Shown here one piece after another: positions 39,839-49,400 of a stretch of 64,000 nucleotides of DNA (positions within the stretch are counted from its first letter, which is position 1; every line of letters starts with the position of its first letter). Source of the DNA: Fallopia convolvulus. Lineage: Eukaryota > Streptophyta > Magnoliopsida > Caryophyllales > Polygonaceae. The stretch covers positions 55,631,496 through 55,695,495 of the forward strand of contig OZ024734.1 in the NCBI GenBank assembly GCA_964016875.1, in the 5' to 3' direction. The translations under genes and the position numbers were made by a program. The notes beneath the pieces are model-generated. The model ran no database searches, was not told where the DNA came from, and saw only the letters and a list, made by a program, of their open reading frames with translations.

Positions 39839-40810
39839 TTATACCTGGCCAGCTGTAATGGTAAAGAACACAGTGAGCATAGTCAGAGAAAATGCAGAAA
39901 AGCTCAGCTTCAAGCCAACCATGAAGTAGACTATCAGCATAAAGAGAAAAGGCAGAATAAGGTCCAAAGGAACATCAGTCATGTTTCTTGCAACGAAGTA
40001 TGCATTGGATTTAGAAAGGCTTACTGAGCTCTCCTTAGTGAGCATTGCTCTTTCTTGGGGAAACATAAATACAGCCGTGAACAAAGAGAAAAATCCCCAG
40101 AACACGGAGCCGAAAAAAAATAATCCTGCCTGTAGCAAACAATTTCCATAAATTAGTAACGCAGTTGAACCAAGGGTCTGTTTGGTTTCAACTTATGGGA
40201 ACAGAAATACTCGTGCTAAAATCGCAGGCTTCAAGAGTTCTTCAGATCTCATATTTGCAGCCTTTTCTTCATAAACCCCTACAACATACTGTTTTGCAAT
40301 TTTTATTTTTTTATTTCTTGGTCACCTAAATGTATAGTTTTGAAAGAGAAGTGACAAATTACCTCTTGTACTTGTACTGGTGATGGTTTAGCATCTGTGA
40401 GTTCCCACTTCGATGGTATTTATTTGTCATTTATATTTCCATTAGCCAAATTAATGAGAAACTCTGTTGGAATCATGGCAATAAGAGGAGAGTAAGCGAA
40501 TTGAAGTAGGGCATTGCTTCAGAAGCTTTTCCAAAGTACAACGAACTTCCTTTCCCAAGAAGAATCAACTTATCAAACTTGCTAAATAGTCTAGTAGATG
40601 GCTGATGGATCGTCGTCGCCACTGTCTTCCCAGTCTACCAAAAAAAAACTTATATGAAATCAATTATCAAATTTGAATCTGTTTTAATCAAAAATTTAAC
40701 ATACAAATTACCTTAGCAATGCTATGCAAGATCTGAACAATCCTTAAGGCAGTTGATTCATCAAGTCCAGAGGTGGGTTCATCCAGAAACAAAAGTGATG
40801 AATTAAGTAG
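39839..40810 (-). pseudogene. ABCG half-transporter fragment (ABCG22-like) within the Helitron
   Basis: Minus strand: Walker B and D-loop LLFLDEPTSGLDESTALRI (about 40800-40715) with the end of that exon (LHSIAK), the H-loop exon GKTVATTIHQPSTRLF (about 40635-40590), then LLGKGSSLYFGKASEAM, after which the frame is lost. A displaced segment IPTEFLINLANGNINDK follows with a stop immediately after it. A later exon (40138-39843) holds transmembrane sequence WGFFSLFTAVFMFPQERAML and DVPLDLILPFLFMLIVYFM. The Walker A exon and the rest of the membrane domain are absent. The order and motifs match the ABCG21/22 clade. It is broken by at least one frameshift and one stop. Confidence 0.82.
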
Positions 40811-41659
40811 AATGGAACACAATTGTCATTGCATGTAAAAGTAAGAAACCTTATTATTGAAACATTTTTTGCCACTTCTCCTCTTTATAAAACCAGCTAA
40901 GGTGAACGTTGATTTAATTCCTAATTTCACATCAAGGAAAATAAACAAGGACCACGATTCACATTAATTACAAACTGCCAAATTCAGCAACATACTTGAG
41001 CACTGCAAACAAATAGACCAGTTGCTGCAAAGAAATTGAAGCTGTCATAAATAAGTAATGCTTGAAGATAATAGGAAAAGACATGTTCAAAACGTGACAA
41101 ATCAAGAGAAAGGCAATGATCAAAGGCACAAAGATCGCAAATGGAATTTGAGAACTCAACTGAATCGCTTTGTTTTGGAGCATTTATTGGCTCCTTTTCT
41201 GATAAAAAAATAATAGCAACAAAAGAGAGCTCTACAAATAAAAGAGGATATTAAGAAGATAAAACATGCGAAACAGACCCAATTAATGTAAATCAATGTA
41301 AGCAGTGATTGCTGAAAAACATTTCTTACTGAAAAACAAAGAAATGCAGGAGTTGGTTAAGCAATATTCTTTTTATATAGGTCATGAATTGCTCACAACC
41401 AGAATCATTTTGATTTATCATGAGTAATAAAGATTACCCTTTTTTTTAGTAAAAAGGAAGCATGAAATTGAAGTTTGTAAGGCATCGCGATGAGAACCAT
41501 CAAAATGAAGCATGAAATGAAGGCAAATTCTAAGCAAAAATTAAAGGCATACCTTTTGACATGTCTAAGAACTGATGATAACACACAACTAATTTCAGAA
41601 ATCCCTTACTAAACTTGCCACTCACAAAAATTTGGAAATTATGATGTTGAATCACATAA

Positions 41660-42400
41660 CTTACATGTAGGAGGGCATTGGCAATGAGAGGTTTGTACAC
41701 ATTCAGCTCAAAATGACCATTAGATCTACCAACTGTAATGGCTACATGGTTTCCCATCACCTGCCAATAAAATACAGATAAACGAATCAGCCATCAGGAA
41801 AAATCTATTTGCTTAAGAATTTCTTAGGCAATAAATAGAACAATAAGATTACCTGAGCACAGACCATGGTGAGTGTTTCACATTGTGTTGGATTTACCTT
41901 ACCCTAAAATACAATAATGACTATTCTAAGTACATATAGCTTACTAAAGGAATAACTCAGCCTAATTTAATCTATTTCTGTACAATGATGAAGATGAAAG
42001 TTAAATGAGGAGATTACAAGCATTATACTACTTCCTGGTTCATTTTCCGGAAGAATGAGTTCAACAAGACGACACCTTGGACCACTGAATGTGGAAGGTA
42101 AAAAAAAATTTAGAAGCTGAAATACACAAGATACAAAGTTCAAAAAAGAGAGGACTTATTCCAAAGTAATACCTTCCCAACAAGCGTATATCATTGGCAA
42201 ATTTCATTTAGAGAAGCAGCCACCGTGTTAAGAGCTCCGCTGGATTCAACAAAAGCATCATGTGCAGCCTATAAGAAGCAAAAATAAAGAAAACGAAAAA
42301 CATTAATTATATCTCAGCTTAACAATATTGCTAAGATTCTAAAGGAGAAAAAAAATGATTGTGACATCAGCCAGAGCATCAAACTTGTTCTATGCTGTCA
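41660..42400 (-). pseudogene. Class II fumarate hydratase fragment within the Helitron
   Basis: Minus-strand pieces in correct order, separated by introns: KFDALADV (about 42395-42365), AAHDAFVESSGALNTVAASL (about 42270-42200), GPRCRLVELILPENEPGSSI (about 42085-42025), GKVNPTQCETLTMVCAQ (about 41905-41853), then VMGNHVAITVGRSNGHFELN and KPLIANALLH (41760-41665). These cover the signature GSSIMPGKVNP region of class II fumarases with small lesions: GSSIM is cut from PGKVNP by displaced splice sites, SLNE replaces the expected sequence, and GGS is changed to GRS. Both the N-terminal and C-terminal parts of the enzyme are missing, so it cannot be functional. Confidence 0.85.
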
Positions 42401-43331
42401 CAAAGGGCAAGCTTGTCTCTTGTTGACTGCTGTTCTACCTCTCATGGAGAATCTAGGAGCTCTTTTGACACTCTTTGAAGGGCTTGCTTTTGATCCAAAT
42501 AGAGCCTCTTGTTCTGTAAGAAGCTGTCCTTGAAGCTTCTTTTGGTCGTAAGACATTAAAGTACTTGAATTTAGGAAAGGAAACATTTTATTCAATGCAT
42601 CAGATGTAATAAGCACTACATACTCTCATTCGTTGTCGTTGTAGCTCCTTTTCCTACCTCAGAATGGTGTACTGTTCTAGCATAGAAAGCAGCTAGAACT
42701 GAAGTATAGCATGATAATGGATATGTTTCAAGTAAAATGATGTGGGTATATTTGAAATAAAGTTAAGAGTTGGCAGTTTATGGAAATTTAACAAGGAAAG
42801 ATTTATACCCCGTCATATAAGAATCCAGTTACTCTTTCTTTCTCCCATGCCCTGTTTTTTTTAGTCAAATTCTCCATCATTGCTGATTCAAACAAAGAAG
42901 AAAACTTAAAATTCATGTTGATTTTCAAATTGACACAGATGTGTTCATTTCAGTTTCCAAGGAAGCTAACAATTTCATTAAAACCATATAGCTTACGAGG
43001 GAGCTTGTTGACCATGGCACGGGCTTTCTCAGCACGCTTAAGTGTAAGATGTGCACCTCTTCCAGCATTGTACCGATTATCATCCTGAGATAATTGCAAC
43101 ACTGAAGTTAAAATTACCCAAAAATGTGAAAGGAACCATAAATATTAAGCTGAAGAGAAACATGGGAACTTCCTACCCTGTTATATTCCTCTAACCAGCT
43201 TTCCTCTTCACATGCTGTCTTCCATTTGTCAACCCTTTCAAGAATTTCTTTTCGACTAAATGCCACTTCTTTAGCCTCTGAGATCTGCAGGTCAATTTGG
43301 TCCAATAGATGTCCAGGATCAATGGCCCCTG
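42401..43331 (-). pseudogene. MAP65 (PRC1/Ase1 family) microtubule-associated protein fragment within the Helitron
   Basis: Minus strand: an exon starting GAIDPGHLLDQIDLQ and running through FSRKEILERVDKWKTACEEE and SWLEEYNR (43331-43180); the next exon has DDNRYNAGRGAHLTLKRAEK and ARAMVNKLP (about 43092-43000); then RAWEKERVTGFLYDGV (about 42855-42808); then EQYTILR followed by a stop where family members have Gln (about 42670-42650); then DQKKLQGQLLTEQEALFGSK and ASPSKS (about 42550-42465). This is the conserved C-terminal half of MAP65 with introns retained. The N-terminal half is missing and there is an in-frame stop. Its C-terminus runs straight into the fumarase fragment near 42400. Confidence 0.85.
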
Positions 43332-45239
43332 CAAGATATTAGACTATTACTGATGTTTGCTTGCATTGTAGTCCTAACCAATTATGAAGTTAATAAAAGG
43401 TCAATTTTTTATCTTCCTATAACTGTTTCTATATTTCAAATGTAAGCAGCCTAAACTATCATACCTTAATTTTCTAATTTACCTATCACTGCATTTTTCT
43501 AAGAACCATTCCCTCAAAGAACCTGAATAGTTGCAACCTGTAACACAAATAAAGATGAAAAAAACAGATTGGATTAGTACAAAGCGACTTTACAGGATTT
43601 TTTTGGAAATGAAAAAAGAAAGGTTTTATACAAAAAAAAAAAAGAGAGATCAGCAGTTGCTTTATTGTATGCAGCCAGACCTTCAATTGGAAGATACAGC
43701 AAAAGTGAAATGAAAGAAAGATATAACCACATGGATAAGATAGATTAGGGTAACTACAATAACTCAAAGATTCTACAAACAACAAACCTCTTTGTTCTCC
43801 CCTCTTTCCAGCATCAGATTCGTCGCCTGAAAAAGAAAGATAGACCTAATGATATTATGCAAATGTACAAAAGTAAAATGAAAGCCAATGAAGAGACCAA
43901 AGTCCACATAATTTGACCTTTTTTACCACATCGAGCACATAAGGCTGAAGTTATTCGGTACGATAGGGCCCAACTCCAAGATTGAGTTTCAGTGCATTTG
44001 TATCAGCTTTGAACTAAGTAGCATCTCCCTTCCCATAAATTTAAAAAAAAAACATACTTTACAAATTCCATTAAAAAAAGGAAGACCCAAATGCATGATT
44101 AGTATAAAAAAAAAACCTATTGTCATTAAGGAACAACTCTTATACACAAACACAAAATACTCTTATGCACACAGAAACACTATAAATCTACCCCTAAGAT
44201 ACCTTGCTTGTGACATCTTGCTTCAAGCCTTGCTAGTACTCTTTCCTACATGTAATAATAGCAAAGCTACGATCTGATTTTGGCCATCCCTATAGATGGC
44301 ATGGTTGTAGAGGGATAATAAAGCAATGATAGAAATTTTGCTGGCATGACTGAAGTCCAAGAATGAAAGCATGATTATGGATCACGTTTGCATATTTAAG
44401 AAAAGAAAATTTATTTAATATTATTATATTTCGCATCACTATGATTCTTGATATCTAAGTATCTAACTAACATGATGAGTGCAAAAGATCAAATTTTATT
44501 ACTGTTTAACACCATTCAAGTAGACTTAGTAATAGCGCAATGATTAGAAAGGTGAGGCCATATTAGCAACCTACAGCAGATGAGGATTTGAAAATTCTCA
44601 CAAAAATCTGGTTTATAAACTCAAAGTATGAACATTTCTTCTTAGCTCCCCGCCATCTTCCGTATTCAAGTGAGCAATTATGAAATTATCAAACAAAATT
44701 AGAGTGACTATTTCCAGAAAAAATAAACAGAGCAATAATCAAGATAGTAATGAAATGTTAAGAAATCAGAGAAACTCACCAAAAAAGGCAACACAACACC
44801 AGCCTCGAGCAATACGCAAACGACGTCATTGCCGGAACCGATCGAATTACATAACCAGACATGAGTAGGCCCCATTGATAGCTGAACGTTCTTGAGAGGG
44901 GAAGACAAATGACGATAAAAAAAATTAGAACTATAACCTTCAAATTGAGAATTAAAGAAGAATAAGACCCTAATCAATAATATAATCAAGGAAGAAGAAG
45001 AATGGCATTCAAGGCAGAGATGTTACTCTTTGAAGATGCTACTCGCAATGTCTGTCTCCACAAACAGATTTCCTACAAAGAAATTAAAAAAAAAAATATT
45101 GAGCCCTAAATTACAAACGTAGAGATACGAAACCTTTTAAAATCAAAGTAGAGAAAGAAAATTACTAATGTAGGAGGATTGCACACAAACAAGAGTAAGT
45201 TACGTCATGATTCTCTCCAGAAAACTAAACCAGGCCAGC
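43332..45239. other. Helitron interior, no gene identified
   Basis: AT-rich sequence with no recognised gene. One minus-strand segment at about 44885-44785 reads MGPTHVWLCNSIGSGNDVVC followed by a plausible splice donor (ttttttg/gtgag), so it could be a captured or cryptic first exon; I cannot assign it. Another short minus-strand piece near 45060-45010 (NLFVETDIASSIFKE) also follows a possible acceptor. Confidence 0.4.
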
Positions 45240-45780
45240 TGAAAAAAAAAAGTACATACCGATCAATTTTGAAGAATTCTCTCTCCCGAGTCCGTCGCTC
45301 ATTCCCGACTCTCTCTGGGTCTGGTAACGTGGTTTGGAAACCGACAATGAAGATATGCCGACTATGAATCTTCCTGTCTCCCGAGGCCGTCGTTCAATCC
45401 TGACTCAATCTCTAGTTCAATTGAGAACGACAAGTTCAAATTTATCAATGTCGACACGAATTCGAGAGAGATGAGGCCCGATTCTGTATGGGTCAAGTAA
45501 TCAGAGAATTCAATAACAAAGCAAAATAAAAACCTAGAATTGAGAACGAGGCAGAGAAGATATTCCGGCGGTGACTAATCTGTAGACCTTGACGAGGCGG
45601 AGAATATCTGCCGGCGGTGACCAATTATTTCTCCCAACTCCGTCGTTCCTTCCCGATTATCTCTCTGGTTCTGATTCTGGATCTCTGGAGCAAGAACGAC
45701 AAGTTCGAACCGATCAATTTTGAGGCCGAATTTGTAGACTTTTAGAGGAAGAAGAAAGGGAAGGAGGAGGTGGAAATAGG
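45240..45780 (-). repeat. Leader-like repeat block related to the ABCE2 5' leader
   Basis: On the minus strand the blocks aagtctacaaattcg, attgatcggttcgaacttg, ggaacgacgga.t.gggag, tcaccgccgg and atcttctctgcctcgt recur two to three times between about 45755 and 45260. They match, in similar order, the ABCE2 leader at 944-1095. The copies are diverged from each other and from ABCE2. They lie at the Helitron's 5' side, upstream of all the captured fragments. Confidence 0.65.
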
Positions 45781-45853
45781 AAGGAGGAGGTGTGCTTCAA
45801 AGGAAAGTTGAAGGAGGAGGTGTGCAGAAAAGGAAACGGAATTAAAGAAAATA

Positions 45854-46093
45854 CTCCCTCCGTTTCAAAATAGTTGATCTTAGACAAAACTTCACACATA
45901 TTAAGGAAAATCTTTTTTTCCCAAATTGCCCCTATAAATACTCTTTATTTTTTTTCAATTATCAATGTAAATTTTGGGATATGTGTAAAGTGGGGTATAT
46001 ATAAGGGTATAAATGGAAAAAAAAGTTATATGAACAATTATTTTAAAACAAAAAAAAATGTCTTTAAGAACAACTATTTTGAAACGGAGGGAG
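45854..46093. mobile_element. Stowaway MITE nested in the Helitron
   Basis: A 240-bp element with terminal inverted repeats ctccctccgtttcaaaatag / ctattttgaaacggagggag (perfect 20 bp), flanked by the TA duplication (45852-45853 and 46094-46095). This is the classical plant Stowaway (Tc1/mariner) end. The inner part continues with imperfect inversion. Confidence 0.97.
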
Positions 46094-46177
46094 TACTATT
46101 CAGCTGGCGAGTTCTACTTTTGACCGTCCATTACCCACCCTTTTTTAGTAGTGTAGATGTAGATGTAGAAGTGTAGA

Positions 46178-46433
46178 TAAGGCTAAGGTCCAAAGCGCAA
46201 GGCCCAAGGGAGCTGGCCTTTTACTTTGAAAAACAGTTACCTTTCATATGACAAGCGGTAACGATATTTCAAACATTCGTGCAATCTCTGAGATTCTGCC
46301 ACGTAACCAATTTTCACACGCTTCCATAATTAGCAAAACGCACAGCCGTACACTATCATCTCTCTACTAATCCCTCTTCCCCAAATCAAATCCTTCTCTC
46401 TCCCTCCACCAGAGAGCTTCAGCATATCCGGCT
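46178..46433 (+). promoter_or_regulatory. PMT23 upstream region
   Basis: Only 256 bp separate the Helitron end from the methyltransferase start codon, so promoter and leader must lie here or inside the Helitron. The last 100 bp are rich in CT/TC (ctctctactaatccctcttcc), common in plant core promoters and leaders. No TATA box is evident. Confidence 0.45.
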
Positions 46434-49400
46434 ATGGCGATCTCGCTCTCCAACCTCTTCCAAATCAAAAAATTCTCCTTCCTCCTTTCCGTTTCCGTAC
46501 TCCTCCTCTGCGTCCTCCTCTTCACCTTCTTCTCCTCCTCCGATTCCCCTCTCTCCTACTTCTCCTCAACTTCCTCCCTTCTCCGCCAACAACAGCGATT
46601 CCCGCCGATCTCGTCTCCGCCGCTACCTCCGCCGCTTCCGCCGTCCCGATTTGCATCGAATTTGACTTCGCCGGTGCCAGCGGCGGTGACCTCCGATCCG
46701 CTAGAGGACGATAAAAACGATGAAGGCGGTGATCGATCCGAGGAGTTCGAGGATCTGGCGAAATTGAAATGGGAGATCTGTGACTCCAGATCGGTCGATT
46801 ACATTCCTTGTCTCGATAATCTGAAGGCGATTAAGAAGTTGAAGTCGAGGAAGCACATGGAGCACAGGGAGCGACATTGTCCTTCGCCTCCCCCTCGTTG
46901 CTTGGTTCCTCTCCCCCATGGATATACGATTCCTGTCCCTTGGCCTAAAAGTAGAGACATGGTGAGATTGAACTGCTGAAATAGCTTGAATTGGCTGTCG
47001 CATCTCTGAAACTTTCGATCACTTGTTGTTGTTCATTAGAATGTGTCTTCTTTTTTGTTTCAGTATGATGAGTTAAATGTCGCTTTCAAAAGCTTGATCT
47101 CCAAATTGCAGTTCAAGTCATTTTCTTACAAACTCCAAATTTAAATTTGCTTTCAACTGCTTGGTTTGATGAGAAAGCTTATCTTGTCATAATCATATAC
47201 CTTAATCTTGAGTTTGATTGTAGATTTTTCTTGAACTTTTAGTTTTCACTCTATGTTATTTTCTTCCTTAATCCGTGAAGAATCTAAATGATTTGAATTC
47301 AATTACATAAACTTGGTGTCTCCATTTTCCATGCATCATTGGATATATTAATGAAATTTAGATGGTGCAAACTCCCTGCTTGGATAGTTGTAAAGTCATA
47401 CAAGTTACTTTATTGATCTCTTATCCGCAATTGTGTTAATATGTTACTCTGTTATTAGCATATAGCACTTTTCCTAGTCAACAAGATCCAAGTACCTGTG
47501 GATATAACTAAAACATTTACCCTGATTATTGAACTCTGAGAGGACAGAACATCCTTCTATCTTATCTTATTTTTAATGAAACTTTTAGGTTACTGGCATT
47601 ACATACATATACCCTATGCTTGAACTCTGCATGTGTCATGCGTTTCCTTCATACTGATTGCATTTATTGCCCTGTTTATGATTTTAGTAGATTTGGTATA
47701 ACAATGTACCGCATCTGAAGCTTGTTGAGTACAAAAAAGACCAACATTGGGTGCTGAAGAATGGTGATTATCTCCAATTTCCTGGGGGTGGCACGCAATT
47801 TAAGCAAGGGGTTTCAAGCTACATTGAGTTTATAGAAAAGGTAATTTTTTTTTCTTTGAGGGCATGTGGCCAAGGTAATGATTCATGCTTCTTGACTAGC
47901 TTTTATTATGTAATGCTAATTTACTACTGGAGTCATCTAGGGGTTCCACTATGAATATATGCGAAGTTTCATTCAAACGTATCAAGGTATAGTTTGGTTC
48001 TTGGTGATCTGATCAAAACTCATTCATGGAGGTGTAAACTTGACAAATTCCACCTCAATGGTTTATGGTGTTTTGATCTATCAAAAACATATTGAAAAAA
48101 CTAAATTAAGGGTACCTTGCAATCTATTAGGTTGGTATTGCATCTGTATGTGTTCCTAGCTTTCATTGACCATAGGAATTTAACTGATCCTGGAAATGAA
48201 GTAGTTTAGCATCTAGTTGCTCTTAAATTCTAATTTCAATATATGAAATAGCTGCTGAATTTCTAGTTGGATCAAGCCAATCACTCATTCATATTGGTTG
48301 TTATTTGTTTAGCAAGATTTAACTGATCCTAGAAATGAAGTCATTTAGAATTTAGTTGCTCCAATATTCTATTTCCCATATATGAAATAGCTTCTGAATT
48401 TGTAGTTGGATCAACCAAGCACTCAATCATATCAGTAGTTATTGTTTAGCAACATTTTACATGATGGTATTGGTGATTGATTTATTTATTTTTTGCAGAA
48501 TGCATGACGTCTAAATCTGTATTTATATGGATACATATCTATAAAATGGACCTTCCTATATCAATGTACTCATAATAAAATATCATCAATTCAGACAATG
48601 CCAGATATTAGATGGGGAAAGAACATCAGAGTTATTCTTGATGTTGGATGTGGTGTTGCCAGCTTTGGAGGCTATTTGTTGGATAAAAATGTGATTACAA
48701 TGTCAGTTGCCCCAAAGGATGAACATGAAGCTCAGATTCAATTTGCTTTAGAACGTGGCATTCCCGCTTTTCTCTCAGTCATTGGAACTCAAATGCTAAC
48801 TTTTCCAGATAATGCTTATGATCTGATTCACTGTGCAAGATGCAGAGTTCACTGGGATGCAGATGGTAGCCAATTACCAAAATTTTTTCATTGCTTTTTT
48901 CCCCATTATCACATCAACTAAATATACAATAGCCAATATTTATATATGCTGAATATTTGCAGGTGGCAGGCCTTTAATGGAACTCAATAGAATCTTGAGA
49001 CCCGGAGGGTTCTTCGTTTGGTCTGCTACACCAGTATATCGGGATGATGATAGAGATCGGAGTGTATGGAATGGTTTACCAACTATTTCTTGGTTCTATA
49101 ACTCTTAGGCATCTTCAGAAGGTGACCATGAATTCACATGGATACAAAACCAGTTATTAAATGAGTTTTTTTTTTCTTTTTTAACTTTTTTACAGCCATG
49201 GTGTCTTTGACAAAGGCTATGTGCTGGAAAGTTGTGAGTAAGGCACAGGATCAAAGTGGAATTGGTATTGTGATATATCAGAAACCTGTTTCATCAGATT
49301 ATTATGAGCAACGCCAAGCTCAAATACCGCCAGTATGCGAGGCGAATAGACCAAGCATTTCATGGTGAATGAATTTTCCATCATTAAGCAAGATATTTTT

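Larger units (their letters stand above)
38399..46177 (-). mobile_element. Gene-capturing non-autonomous Helitron
   Basis: 3' terminus on the minus strand: an almost perfect hairpin CCGTGC-AAC-GCACGG (38425-38411), eight bases, then CTAG (38402-38399), with T next to it. This is the diagnostic Helitron end. A matching 5' terminus on the same strand is TC at 46177-46176 preceded by A, followed by TACACTTCTACATCTACATC and soon by AAAAAAGGGTGGG, typical of plant Helitron 5' ends. Between them lie same-strand fragments of MAP65, class II fumarase and ABCG genes that keep introns, an unidentified fragment, and a leader-like repeat block. No Rep/helicase was found, so it would need an autonomous partner. 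Length 7779 bp if both ends belong together. The 3' end is secure; the pairing with the 5' end is inferred. Confidence 0.72.

Noticed and set aside
40170..40200. A second Tourist-like end (ggtctgtttggtttcaac)
   Set aside because: Only one end is visible; no inverted partner or TAA duplication was found nearby.
40968..41183. A hydrophobic 71-codon minus-strand frame in the Helitron as another captured membrane protein
   Set aside because: It looks membrane-like but matches no family I know, and AT-rich sequence often gives such frames.
48960..49200. A premature stop in PMT23 (reading on from exon 4 gives ISWFYNS and a stop)
   Set aside because: A GT donor at 49074 and an acceptor before 49196 restore the conserved sequence (WN-AMVSLTKAMCW) in phase, so this is a short intron.
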